64,000 bases of DNA, taken from the NCBI RefSeq assembly GCF_024763615.1, contig NC_077223.1, forward strand, positions 20,026,001 to 20,090,000, given 5' to 3'. Source of the stretch: Phlebotomus papatasi (taxonomy: Eukaryota; Arthropoda; Insecta; Diptera; Psychodidae). The position numbers and the translations under genes were made by a program. Shown here in pieces: positions 10,897 through 22,692 of the stretch (within the stretch, counting starts at the first letter, position 1; every line of letters starts with the position of its first letter). The notes beneath the pieces were generated by a model, which saw nothing but the letters and a program-made list of their open reading frames with translations, was not told the DNA's origin and searched no databases.

Positions 10897-11516
10897 CCCT
10901 TTCTGAAAATATTCGTTGAAAACAACTTAATTCACCTTTCGAAAAATCCAAATTCAAAAGTAATGTCTTGACATGAAATTATTCAAAATAGTATGGTTTA
11001 TTTTATGAATAGATCAAAAATAGGCAATGAGTTTAGTAATTACATGCTTGTTGAAATGCTGAACAGCAGAAATAATTCATTTAAGCAAATTCAGAGAATG
11101 GCGGCAATTAAACTGTAAAATAATGCGAATATGTCCCATTTCGCCAATACTGTTTGCATCCTTTTCGTGAATTGGAAATGTGGGTATTTTCACCCGGCAA
11201 GGCTTTGCAATTAATCCGTGATTGCATGTGGGTATTGTTCAAAATATTCACGCATCAAACTCCGTGAGTTTCCACTGCAATAATGACCCAATAAAACTTT
11301 TTTTTTGTGTGAAAAAATTATACAAGGGATAGCGATATTTGAGATCTATTTATATATAGTTATAGTTTTAAAACTACTAAAATTATCCGACATTTTTTTG
11401 TTGGAACTTTGAATGAGAAAAAATATATAATTTCTCAGGATGCTTCAAATCTACCCTCGAGGAGGTGAAAATTTAAGAAAAGTGGCGTTCTTTGCAAAAC
11501 TTAGAAGCCAGACATT
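10897..11516. other. Intergenic sequence, nothing recognised
   Basis: AT-rich, with no partner elsewhere in the window and no coding signal. Confidence 0.5.
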
Positions 11517-11518
11517 AG

Positions 11519-12584
11519 GGGAAAGGCTCATAATTTTGTCCATTTTCATATTTTGGACACTTTGAGGATAAAATTGGACACTAAAAATAAATTGATTAAA
11601 ATTATGGATTTTTATTCTAATATTTTATTAGTAATGAATTCTATCTAAATATTTGTTCTTTTTGGAAGATTTTAACACTAAATACGTTAAATTTTGAATA
11701 TGATTTGAGTTAAAATTGCTTTGTTGAAAATTCAGTGTGAGCAATTGCTTACGAGAGATATGACAGAACTTCGTGTTTACTTCAGTCTTATTTAGCTGTG
11801 GTAAAGTACTAACAATGTTTCTTCGCTTTTTTTGAGTGATATTATTGAATATTCATTAAATATTGTGTTGATTCACGTTGGTAGTGATTTGTACATTTGA
11901 CCTGAAGTGAGATTTGCCTTGTGAATTAGATTTTTCGTGTAAAAAATGGGAAATTTTTTAAGATAATTTAACAGTGAGGTGATACTCCTTATTTTGGACA
12001 GGTGTTTTTCTCACGAAATTTCGTGAAGTTTTAGCTTTTGTGATGACTAGGTTGGACAAATGCCTGGGGAAACAAAGGAGCATCATCTCTATGAAAGAGT
12101 GGTAGCGAGAAATGCCTTGAAAGGCTCCCGGAAAGGCCAGGAAATGAGCGAATCCGTACGTACTTAGATTACCGAAGTCAACTCACTTTAATGAATGATA
12201 TGGAAAATTTCCGAACTTCTTGTGACATTGTACGGTTCCCTTACATGAACAGGAAGAGGACTTGGTAAGATTGGTTCATGAAATGACGAACAATAGGCAT
12301 CCTGTTGAGGCGGATTATCTGTCCAAATTAACAGCCAAGTTGTCCAAATTAATAACCAAGTTGTCCAAAATAAGAGCCAAATTCACCTCTACATATCAAT
12401 TCATTTTTAAACGTATTAAAACTAATTTAAGTAAAAATAAGACGATAAATAGCTTGCTCAGTTTCTGAACAACCCTTCTGAAAAGAGAGTAACAAAAAAG
12501 TAAATTAGTATTGAAAATATTGTACTTCAAACTTGGAACATCGATGCTTATAAGCAGACTGGACAAAATTATGAGCCCTTACCC
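11519..12584 (+). mobile_element. Element family B, complete 1.07-kb copy
   Basis: It is bounded by TA (11517-11518, 12585-12586). The left end is GGGGAAAGGCTCATAATTTT and the right end, reversed, GGGTAAGGGCTCATAATTTT. Its first 240 bp match, in reverse, the SINE-interrupted copy at 24207-24739. Near the right end AAGTTGTCCAAATTAA is repeated about three times (12320-12375). A possible decayed DNA-binding domain lies at 12060-12210. It is probably a non-autonomous derivative of a TA-targeting (Tc1/mariner/pogo) element. Confidence 0.8.
12060..12210 (+). pseudogene. Possible decayed transposase N-terminus in element B
   Basis: An ATG opens MPGETKEHHLYERVVARNAL and 15 more residues, then a stop. 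One frame over, the sequence continues LRLPKSTHFNE, which recalls the (V/I)PKSTL turn of psq-type helix-turn-helix domains in pogo transposases. If joined by one frameshift, the order of helix, KG-S-RK and PKST fits that domain. The match is short and the call is tentative. Confidence 0.25.
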
Positions 12585-12837
12585 TAAGAGATACTTAGTT
12601 GCGATCTTCAGAGAACTATGTGAAATATTAATCTTGCCCTCATTGTACAGTGAGGCCAAAACAGTTAAAACCTATTTTAAAATATTTTTTTAAACAATTC
12701 AAAATTATTTTTCTTTCACTTTCCAAAATTTTCATTTATATCTGTTGAAAAATTATGGCCTAGAGATACTTAAAGTTACGTCTTTCGTGATTTTTTTTTG
12801 CTTTTTAGGGACATATTCGTGCACCTAAAGTTGTATA

Positions 12838-13400
12838 GCCAAGCCGGTTCAGATAAGTCAGAAATTCCAAGACCTTAACAACAAGCACAAATATGACCCT
12901 ATTCGGTTGAGAAATATGCCCTTTTTGGAGTATTTTAAACCTTAAACTTAAAAAATCCATATTGGGAATGATTCAACGGTAGGGGGAAGTGGGGCACCTT
13001 TGAAATTGGGATTTTTTACATATTTTTAATTAAAATTGAGCCTTATCGTGATATAATTTAACTGCACAAACAGATTGAGAAGCTAAATTACGTTATGATA
13101 TGGCGCAGTTCCACTTAAACATAGGTGAAAAATCTCAATTTCAAAATGCCCCACTTTCAAAGGTGCCCCACTTCCCCCTATTTTCGTATTTTGACGAAAT
13201 GTCCCCCTGGGGTAATCTCTAAAAATTTAAATAAATCGTAAGACGAGATTTCGAGCAATCCCAAAAACCATGGTTTTGGAGAGGAAGGGGAGGGGTGGGA
13301 GGAAAATGAGGGGCATATTAACGATCCTTCGATTGACTTATGGTGGGGTCTTCCGAAGGTTCCAAATCTCTATCTCTAACTATTTACGTTATTCAATACG
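12838..13400 (-). repeat. Dispersed repeat S, copy 3 (interrupted by MITE E)
   Basis: Read in reverse it follows 6530-6880: the GTTAGAGATAGAGATTTGG region, an ACCTTCGGAAGACCCC block, ATGCCCCTCATTTT, GGGATTGCTCG, GGACATTTCGTC and CCAAGACCT. A 197-bp family E MITE splits it exactly at a TA. Confidence 0.75.
12982..13178. mobile_element. MITE family E, copy 2
   Basis: The left end GGGGGAAGTGGGGCACCTTT and its reverse on the right are near perfect, with inner AAATTGGGATTTTT arms. TA flanks it (12980-12981, 13179-13180). The uninterrupted relative at about 6725-6745 shows the empty site ACGGTATT, confirming a 2-bp TA duplication. Confidence 0.9.
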
Positions 13401-14134
13401 ATTTGTTGATGTTCGCGTGCCCTATGTACGTATTACCCTCCTTTACCCTATATTGAGTGTAGTGAGTATATTGAATTAAAATCTTTAGATATAATTGGAT
13501 TAACCGATGTCTCGCTCGGTAATTTCAAGCTGTTTTTCAAGACAACCCTTCTGTCCAGATTTTCAAAGGATAAAATTTAAGATTAAAATATAAAGTTTAA
13601 CAGAGAAATATTTACCAAATACCAATAATTCTGTCCTTCAAAGAGTATATTAATGTCGTTTCTATTTAATCGGAAGCAATTTCGAGGACAGAACATAAAA
13701 ACACAATTTTTAAATAAGTTTAAAATTTGAATTTAAAGTGGAAAAATGACTGCAATTGCTACATTTCTGTCTCAATGTGCCCCGCAGCAGAAGAGTTTGA
13801 GAGAAAATATAATTTCTTACATTTTCTTTCTCCACGAAAACTCATTTATTTTGCGGACTTCAAACAACCTTTTTTTACAGACGCAATACCCTAAGGAATA
13901 GAACAGACTATATCAGATGAAAATTTTTGGTATAATATATAGGTACTGACCACTTGCAATAACGGGAAGAGGGTCCATCTCATGCTGGTTAAGTATTATT
14001 TTTCCAAATAAATATAAACTAGTTTTAAAACGACTTATGTGTCTCACTATTCGATAGAGTTTGATTATGTTTTCTTATTGGTATTTTACAAGAAATCTAA
14101 TAGATTCATGCAGTCTTAAAAATCAATTTTTCAG
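13401..14134. other. Intergenic sequence, nothing recognised
   Basis: No repeat partner or coding signal was found. Confidence 0.5.
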
Positions 14135-14136
14135 TA

Positions 14137-14266
14137 GGGGAAGGCTTTTGGTCTTCGCACATATTCTGGCTTCAAACGCTTCATGTTTTCCCATTCTATT
14201 AATGAATCTGGGAAAAATATGAAGTGTTCGAAGCTAGAGTCCGTACGAAGCCTAAAAGCCTTCCCC
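14137..14266. mobile_element. MITE family G (130 bp)
   Basis: Left GGGGAAGGCTTTTGGTCTTC then GCACATATTCTGGCTTCAAA. Right, reversed, GGGGAAGGCTTTTAGGCTTC. TA flanks (14135-14136, 14267-14268). Its first 80 bp resemble the left end of the 1.4-kb element at 59402-60822, so it looks like an internal-deletion derivative of that element. Confidence 0.85.
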
Positions 14267-14268
14267 TA

Positions 14269-15751
14269 AATAGTAAAGCTTGAACTAAAAAAAAATAAAG
14301 ATTGTCTCTACGACAAAAATTAAAAACATTGCAAAATTTCCTGAGTCGTTCCAAATTCTTTTGAGTTTTTTTTAAATGGCAGGAAAATAATCTAAAGGTA
14401 ATTGAACAATTATAACAAAAATGAATTATTGACGCGAAATTTACGTGGGAATTTGAACATAGAAAATTTATTATTAAAATTAAATGAGGCATTTGAAAAT
14501 GCCCTTTAGGCTTTTTTCTTTTCCTCATTTTCGGTTCTGTAAATAAAGGAATGAATGATGAAATTACGTTGTTCATGGATTAATTACACACATTGAATGT
14601 CCTGAGGTGCTAAGTAGAACCTAGCCTGTAATTATAATGTATATATTGCCCTTTGTAGAAATGTTCCTAAAAGTCTTTGTAGGCTCGAATATACAAACTT
14701 TTTACAAATTCTTTAACATTTTTACATTATGTTTAATAAACTGATTAATACATTTAAGAATCTTGCTTATATATAAATGAAGAAATTTAACAGACTTCTT
14801 TGTGTACTCGAGAAGATTTACTAACTTTAAAGAAAAAAAAGGTATCTAATTTCAGTAGGGGGAACTAGAGCATCTTTAAAAATGTTTTTTTTTATAATTA
14901 TTTTCCATATCTGATATAATGAAACTATGAAAATTATTCAAAAAAACTGATTAATAAATAATTTTAAACTAAAAATTAACAAAAAATCATATAGGGGTAA
15001 TAATGCATTTCATTTACAATAAAAGTTGATTTACCGGAACTTTATCGACTGCAGGGGCCCATCAAGCCTAATAAAAAATGAAGCTATTTTTCACTTTTCC
15101 TTGTAAAAATTTTGCAGATATTCCACCGCGACTTAAACAAATTTGATCGTATAGTTCTTATATTATTTCTGCGAAAATTGTTTTGTTAATTATTTAATGC
15201 GCGATATCGAAATATATCAAACTGATAAGTCAAGTCTCTTTAGAAAAGAACTTGCCATTAGTCTTCAGTCCTTGTATGCAGAAACGTAAGGAAAAATGAA
15301 TGTCGAAAGGTCCCTGCTGACTGATTAGGTGAGATATATAGTCATATTTGGTGTTAACTTTACAAATAAATCCAATCTTGACTAAATCAAAGAAGTAATC
15401 AACAGATTAACATAATTCTTAACTTTAAAAATTCAAGATCGGTAATTTTTCCGGTTTTTTGGATAATGAAATAATTGAGCAAGAAAACATTGAGTAAAGA
15501 TTGTGCAAAGTTTCGAAAAACAAATCTAGGGTCGAAAGAATACCTATTGGCACTTTAAAAAATCAATCATGTCTAATTGGCATTCTATTTCGTATCATTT
15601 GGGGTACCAAATTTTAAAACATGTCATTGCAGAAAGAAGTGGAATTATGAAAAAATATAATTTAATTTTATTATATATATTATATCAAATAAAATTAAAT
15701 ATTTTGATGATATTGCAAATAAATGTTTCCTGATGAACTGGTGTTTCTTCG
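14269..15751. other. Intergenic sequence; isolated MITE-like end
   Basis: TAGGGGGAACTAGAGCATC at 14856-14874 resembles the shared MITE terminus but no inverted partner was found. An open frame on the minus strand at 14199-14576 runs into family G and has no recognisable protein content. Confidence 0.4.
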
Positions 15752-16098
15752 GGTCCCGGTCACAACTCCGAAAGCCAAAATCACAGACACCAAAATCCCG
15801 AAAAGGCCAAAATCCCGAATTCTTAAAATTCGCGCTTGCTATACAGACAAAGGGAAATTTTCTGTCTTGGGTAATTATTCTATACACATCCTCCATACAA
15901 TTTCATCCCTTTCAGAAATTTGAACATTCGGGATTTTGGTCCTTTCTTGATTTTGGCGTTCGGGATTTCGGCTTTCGGGATTTTTGCGTTCGGGATTTTG
16001 GCTGTCTCCTGTTTCTTCGATCCTATATTTATATGGTTGATTTATTTATTTATTTATTATACCGTAGATGTTCGTGATTTTGGCCTTCGGGGGTGAAT
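15752..16098. mobile_element. Foldback-like element P, copy 2
   Basis: The left arm holds CCAAAATCCCGAA-type units (15770-15820) and the right arm TTCGGGATTTTGGC-type units (15930-16005 and 16075-16092). The centre at 15830-15920 is the reverse complement of the centre of copy 1 (GGGAAATTTTCTGT versus ACAAAATTTCCCTG). The right arm is interrupted by about 65 bp containing a TTTA microsatellite. Confidence 0.7.
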
Positions 16099-16274
16099 TT
16101 TCCCCCTGATGTTCATAAGCTTTTCTTTAATTCTAGCACTTAAGGATGGTCTTCACCAATCCGATCTACCATTACCGATAAGTGAAGTACAGTGTAAGTG
16201 AGGGACAAAGTCATCCGCATCTACGGTACTAAGACGACTTAGAGTCTTTACTCCAAGATACGGGATTTCCTATA

Positions 16275-16473
16275 GGGGAAAGCGCGCTACCTTCGGACGA
16301 TTTATGCCTCGCACAAATAATTTTGTTTTAAATTAATTTGGCCCATTATATTTTAATAGCTAGTCCAATGTCTCCAATTTTCAAAAGAGTTATAGGTGAA
16401 ATTCACAAGGAACATAGAGAAAAAATGAATTGTCCGAATCTTGAGTGATCCGAAGGGAGCACGCTTTTACCTC
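16275..16473. mobile_element. MITE family F, copy 1
   Basis: Left GGGGAAAGCGCGCTACCTTC. Right, reversed, GAGGTAAAAGCGTGCTCCC. TA at 16273-16274 and 16474-16475. The reverse orientation of the interior matches 57920-58137. The right terminus carries several mutations. Confidence 0.8.
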
Positions 16474-16475
16474 TA

Positions 16476-18709
16476 CAGTGTTTCTTTAAAGGTTTTTTTT
16501 AGGAAAAGCTATACACGTGAAACACACAAGTTTACCAACTTTCGAAATGTTGTCATTTTCAAATGGAATAATGTATGAAATGAAACCGTAAGATTTAAAT
16601 TAACATTTTTTCTTTATTTTATTTTATTTTATTTTATTTATTTAATTAAATCATTTGATTTTTGAAACGTAACGAAAAGTCGACCGCCGTCTTAGCATTG
16701 GTGATCAACCTCCAGAGCAAAACGGTGGAAAAGTTTTTTCACAAGTTGTATATGACAAGAGCAACACATTAAGTGGGCACATATAGTGTGCACATTTTAA
16801 AGATTTATACTTTATTTATAAGATCAGTAAATAGCATGGATATTTTCTCCTTTCAATTTTTGCTATTCAAAAATCCACTGCACTATCCTTAAATATACTA
16901 ATTTATCTGAAAAAACTATGTTTAATCTTCAAAAGGCATACATGTGTGAAATCTTCCACTCTACTAAATAAAAACAGAAAAAAAAGTTTAAAACTTCTTT
17001 AAATTCTCTCCTGAATTTAAAATCTGAATAAGAGAAAATAATTATTTCAAATGCATATTTTTTAATTTGAGCATTGCATAAATACATTTTCTTGTGCTCT
17101 ACTCACAAATTAAAGTTGCTAAAAAGTTGTTTTTACTGTTTCTTTTTACGGCACAAATTCAACGAAAAGCTGTTGAGGGTGCTTGTAATTGCTGTAGCGT
17201 GTACTTATATTTATAAGAGAGTATAATATGATGAAGAGAATTTTTGTGGTATTATACTCCCCACAATAATGAAGGGAGATATGGGTTAAGGCAGATTTAT
17301 CACTGAGATAGAGAATCAATTGAATAAATATTCGCAGAGATATTGAGGAAAACAGAGGTTCATGGCACCATTAAAGAGATTTGAAAAATGAGCGTAAAAG
17401 TAATTAATAATTTAGCTTACATCGACATCAATTGAATATCGTCCCATGATGCTGCAATTTATCGTTAATTCAACAGTTGAAAGCACATTAAATTTACTGC
17501 GAGACGTATTAGATTTATTTTATTGGGAGCATTTTAATTGTCACAATTAGTAGCTTAAGAATTTAATGTAACAGATTTATGTGGGTTTTTATTTTTGTAT
17601 TCATGGAATTTTTACCACTTCCACGAGAAATTATTTGTGCTATTGCAATTATTTCTAACTCCTGTCTGCATCACTTTCAAAATATCGAACAAATAAATTC
17701 CATCAACTCCACACAAAATTGTTCAATTAAATTGTTTTAATTGCAAACAGACACTGAAATTTGGTACTCTTTAATATTAAAGGTATTTTAGTACTTTTAC
17801 TACCATTTTTTTTCTCTCCTTTAACACCACCAAAAATCTATCTCATTAGTCAATCAACGGTGTTTTAGTAGGACCACTACTAAGTGCGACTATACACCTT
17901 CGAGATCGGCGAATAACTGTTTCGGTGGAAAAATGGTTCAGTAGAACGACTCAGCTCTAAAGCCGATCCGTTTGTATCAGAATACTGTCCTTAGTGCACA
18001 ATATGCTCTGAATGGAGAATCTCACCCAGAATCTGAGAGAAAATTCACAAGAGAGAATGAGAGAAAGAGTTTATTGAAACACGAGAGAGAGGAAAAGCGT
18101 GGAAAATACAAATGTGAGATGATTTACCGAATATTTTGTATACACACTTTTCCACCTAAATGAGTGTGAAAGAGACCATCCAATATCCCGATTCTTACCT
18201 TAAAAAAAAACATTTAGTATACACTTTTCCGAAACACACTGTACAGAATTTCCCAACATAATCATCATCTCTTTCCCACTCACAGAATTATGGCGGGAAA
18301 AGCATCTCATTGCGAGTTTTCCGGGGGAGCAGATACATGAGAGTGAGAGAGTTGGTAAAGAGGAAAAATGAGCAACTTAAAACTGTCTCACGTTTGGTGA
18401 CCAAGAGAATGGAAAGTGAGAATGATTTGCTGGGAAAATCTGCATAAGACACATCAACAATTGTGATGGAAAGAAAATATTCGCCACGTCTTATCGTCCT
18501 CACAGAGTATTAATATAGTAAATTGTCTGTTCAACAAATACTGGTATAGAAGCTTAAGATGACAACAAATTGTGGAGATTCCCTGTTGAGAATGCAAAAA
18601 AGGGATGTTAAAGCACTCCAGCTTAGCATTATGCTCGAACTTTTAACTTAGATTTAATTTTTTTCAAGAGTTTTATTTTTCTTTGCTTTGCATTAGCAAT
18701 ACGACAAGG
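16476..18709. other. Intergenic sequence with simple repeats
   Basis: It contains an (ATTTT)n run at about 16612-16650. I see no other repeat partner and no exon. The purine-rich GAGAGA stretches at 18035-18100 give a charged open frame that is probably spurious. Confidence 0.5.
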
Positions 18710-18711
18710 TA

Positions 18712-18935
18712 CACTGAGAGAAATCCGAAAAAGTTAAAATAACATTCCGGAAATATTAATTTTACCCTGCAGTATTGATCCAAAATCGGTGCAAATATTA
18801 CCCTTTTTAGGTGTATTGGGGGTTAAAGTTACCCTTTTTCATGTTAATTTTACCCCTGTTGATATATTTTTACACCTAAAAAGTGTTAAAGTTATGAGGA
18901 AAAAAAGTCAATCGCACCCTCTTTTTTTCTCAGTG
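18712..18935 (+). mobile_element. MITE family C, complete copy
   Basis: It is 224 bp. Left CACTGAGAGAAATCCGAAAA, right, reversed, CACTGAGAAAAAAAG. TA flanks (18710-18711, 18936-18937). An internal AACATTnnnnAATGTT-like hairpin around GATATATTTTTACACC is shared with the other copies. Confidence 0.85.
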
Positions 18936-18937
18936 TA

Positions 18938-20092
18938 TCAGATCAGAGATACAAATAGCATGAAGAATCTTTTGATGCCAATGTTATGCTTTATTAAAAA
19001 AAAACTTTACAAAGTTTTTTAGAAAGTTAGGTGAGGATGAGACCAAGTAAGGCAATCTATATTTTGCAAGTTTACTAAACCAACCTATTTCTCTTAAATA
19101 TTGGCTATTTGGAAATATACACCACAATTTCCATACATTAACTTATTTTCCAGAAGTTTTATATTTTCGAAAATCAGGCATACGTTAAACTACCCCACTC
19201 TCCTCTAAACCTCTAAATCTGAAGCCTGTGTAGCATAATTTTTCGTAATCCGCAAAATTACATCCCAATAGAACTCTTGTTAATTTTGAGGTATCAGAAA
19301 ACCTACGGATTTATATTGCTCTCTCCGTGGAGTTGGAGCAATTGAAACGTCCAATGAGAAAAGTTTGAGAAGAATTATTACTTTCACCTCACGACCTCGC
19401 ACCCTTACCAATTTTCCAAAGGAAATCGGAGGAGTAAAAACTGTTGAGAATTCCGTAAAAAAAAAACATTTGGCTAAATTGAGATGTAAAATATGTCAGA
19501 GTTGTAAGTTTTAGTTCCTAACAGTATTACTTGAAAGAAAAAAATGCAAAACTTTGAGAAAGTTGAATAAGGGGGTTCCCTTAATTGGGAAGTCAAAAAT
19601 TATCTGCTTTTCGTGATTTTATTTTTAAATAAAGTAAATAGGGTCGAATGACCACCTCTTCGACGGGGAACCCTTATTGACACTTTTGTCAAAATGTTGA
19701 AATTTATTTAGTGTTTCTAATAAAATATAAAAATATGGCGTTTTTCATTAATTTACGTTTTTCGATAAGGATAAGTGTTCAAATTTCGTATTCCAAATGG
19801 TACACAAAGAAGGGTGTCAATAGGTCCTGTCCTGACACGTGTTCTTAAATTGTCAATAGGTATTCCTTTCACCCTGACAAAAGTATTAGAAACAGAAGAC
19901 TAGCGCTTCGTCACAGTATTGCCTAATATAGATATCATTTTATTTTGTAAATAAGGAAACCTCCTTGAGGAAGAAATATTTAAATCACACACAACTGTAT
20001 TTTGTATTTGGATGTGGATATAACTTTTAAACAATAACTACTAATTAAAAAAGTTAATATCAGAATTTTTTGCTAATTTTTTTTATGATTAC
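18938..20092. other. Intergenic sequence with one palindrome of repeat S
   Basis: The 24-bp palindrome TGCTCTCTCCGTGGAGTTGG + AGCA lies at 19317-19340 (reverse orientation). Nothing else is recognised. Confidence 0.45.
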
Positions 20093-20143
20093 TTAAGGGG
20101 CTACGTGGGTTATGTGAGTCGTGTATACACTAAAAAAAGTGTA

Positions 20144-21950
20144 TTAGGTGAGATTCTTAACAATCTCACCTACTATAATCCTAACAAAATTTCATGTCGT
20201 TCGATCGACCTCAAATTTGGCCAAAATGTGTTTCAGCACTTCCTGATCACGAATATATATGTGGCTAATTTACGTTCCCGGCCGGCCGGCCGGCCGGCCG
20301 CTCTTTGGAGCTTAATAGCTCCTAAACTAAAAAAGATATCGACTTGCGGTTTTCGGCAAAGGTTATATATCGGGTGAAAATTGCAACTTGGTGCATAGAC
20401 CCCCCACCCCCCACCCCTCCTTCCGCCATTTTGAAGACCCCCCTTTTTTTGTTTTCTCAATAGCTCCGCCCCTATGGCATTCAGCGGACTCAAATTTTAG
20501 TATGTTATAGCTGGGCCTTAGAGCTTTCCATCAATACCAAACTTAAGGTCCCCCGACCCCCCTGACCCGAGCTATAAGGGTCCAAAAAAAATTTCTTAAA
20601 ATGGCCATAACTCCGGTTCTAATTGTCAGAATTTAAAAAGTGAGGGCTTTTTGGAAAGCTCTCGTGAAATGCCACTTCCCCTTCTAACATCGCAAGTTCA
20701 TAAAACCACCGCTAGGGGCGCTTTTTTTAAAAAGAAAATTTTTAAATCTTAAAAGTTAAATAACTCAAAAATTCCATTGTGCATCGGGCTGAAAATTTAG
20801 TATGTTGTAGCCGTTGATTATACCTATCAAACAAAAAAACCTTAAGTCGATCCATAACCCCTGACCCGAGCTATAAGGGGTCAAAGTTCGAACATTGACC
20901 GGCCTCTATCTCCGGTTCTAATTAACATAGCGACCTAAATTTTACCTTTTTGGTTTCGTCTCGATGAGCACTTTCAGATGGAAGTTCAAAAAGTCACCAC
21001 AGGTGGCGCTGTGATAGCGTCAAAATTCATCGAAATTCAAAGTCACTTTTCTCAAAAACGGCATTGTGCAAGTTAATGAAATTTTAGTATGTTGTAGTCC
21101 AGTCTAGGACGTTTCCAAAATGGTGCGTATGCGCGCTGTGGTTTCAATAGAACCGGAGATATGAGGGGTCAAAGTTCACGAAATTCAAAAAATCATATCT
21201 CCGGTTCTATGTGACCGATTTTGATGAATGAGGGCTTAAACGAAAGATCTCACCAAATGCTACAACTTTATAGAATGTTTGAACTTCGTGGGACCAACAC
21301 CAGGGGCGCCACAGTCGAAAAACCAATTTCAATATCACATAACCTCAATTATCTCGACTGTCGCTAAACCGATTTTGATGATTACTTCAACATAATTGTA
21401 GAGCACATTTGTCTCTACATTTCGTCCATACATCATTTTCCGCTCAGACTACGCTATCACTCCGATTTTGCCGTTTAAGTGTGAAAAAATTGATTTTTCC
21501 CATAATAACGCTTTGAAATCACTCAGATGCCAATTTGACTGCCTCTACTCCACCAAGACACTTAAAATAGGGGTTTAAATGGAAAGTCCCGCAAAATACA
21601 ACAATTCTTTGATTTAGTTGAAGTTCAACAAATGAACACTTGGGGCACTCTGGATGAAAAAACGAGTTAAGAAACAAAAAACCTCGCTTATCTTGGCTTC
21701 TGAGTAATCGATGAGTTTAAGTTCTACGGCAAAATTATAGAGAACATTCTGGTCTACATTTCACCCATATAACACTTTTCTGTCAGTTCATCCAAATCCT
21801 TGATATTTTGGTTTAAATACAAAATTTGTATAATTTCACGAATTTGATTCAAGATAACTGAATGGCGTCTCCCAACTTCAGCTCCAAATCGAATTTGCAT
21901 GCACTCCGAGTTAGCTCACGTTAAGAATCTCACCTACATAAGCCGGTTAG
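20144..21950. repeat. Long modular repeat W, copy 1
   Basis: It opens with AGGTGAGATTCTTAACAATC then TCACC (a hairpin) and closes with GTTAAGAATCTCACCT, so the ends are inverted. The interior consists of diverged modules of roughly 300 bp, each with a version of ATATCTCCGGTTCTAATT, GAAAGCTCTC, a GTTGAACTTC-like stretch and GGGGCGC (about 20590, 20900, 21180, 21350, 21520, 21690). Other copies: 33722-36325 and a fragment at 54028-54125. No protein is recognised. It includes a 23-bp CCGG run at 20278-20300. Confidence 0.7.
20278..20300. repeat. (CCGG)n simple repeat
   Basis: Twenty-three consecutive bases of alternating CCGG/GGCC, perfectly self-complementary, in an AT-rich setting. Confidence 0.9.
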
Positions 21951-22138
21951 GATTATCTGTCCCTTTTCTTCGCGTCTTTTATTCAACATAATAAAAAATA
22001 TAAGGGAAATGTACCAGCGATCGTCAGTGTTCCTCGGATCGGAAGGTTGTCCCGCGTATCGGCACCCCAAAATAAAATGTACTTTTGAACATTATTCACT
22101 GTATTTTAGTAATTTTCTTTAGCAAAATGCATCACGTT

Positions 22139-22692
22139 AGTTCATATAAAAAATTACTCAGTCCACATTTGCTGAAAAGAACATTGAGATGAGTGAAAAA
22201 TGGAAAAAAGTTGTCCTTTCTTACAAAAAAAGGTATATCCTTGATGGTTTTGGTGAACTAGTAAAATACTGACATCACAAGTGGCAGAAAAGTAAGTTAT
22301 TGATGAGCAGGAATTTTAACGATGAAAGTATCATGATATGGGCGGTCTTTTACTGCTACAGCAAGATATCCAAAATCTGGATTTCCACTAAAAATTTAGC
22401 AGAGAAGTATCAGAATCTTCTAAAGACCGTACTGACTCCGTGCATTCAAACCTAGCTCCTTGAAGATGTGATCTTACAACAAAACAACGCGTTTTTTTAA
22501 TGGTTTTATGAGAAGAAATTGAAGGTTTCTGACTAGTCAGCGCCTTGCTCGGGTTTAAATCCATTAGAAAAACCTGTGGGTGATACTATCCAGTGAAATT
22601 TTTGAGGACTGCTGTCAACTTTAGCGCAGAAACTGCCATAAAACGGGTATGGACGGAAATTACTAGAGAGCCGTTTCAAAAACTATATGTGA
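22139..22692 (+). pseudogene. Decayed Tc1-like transposase
   Basis: A single reading frame (phase of 22186) carries recognisable Tc1-type transposase blocks in order: AEKNIEMSEKWKKVVLSYKK, RYILDGFGELVKY, SIMIWAVFY, AEKYQNLLKTVLTPC, ILQQNNA and SGLNPLEK. In the family the blocks read FSDE(K/S)xF, LDGPDG, S(V/I)MVWG, QQDNAPxH and SPDLNPIE. Here the first catalytic Asp is lost (SYK for SDE), the second is Asn (QNN for QDN) and the final Glu remains. About ten in-frame stops interrupt it, many at expected Trp or Gln codons, with no obvious frameshift. It lies inside the TTAA element, so it is either a nested insertion or cargo. Its own ends are unclear; GTCCCGCGTATCGGCAC (22050) and GTGCCAATATCGGGAAC (22755) may be parts of inverted ends. 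Confidence 0.8.

Noticed and set aside
14199..14576. 125-codon open frame on the minus strand
   Set aside because: It runs into MITE G, has the composition of the surrounding AT-rich DNA, and shows no recognisable domain or splice context.
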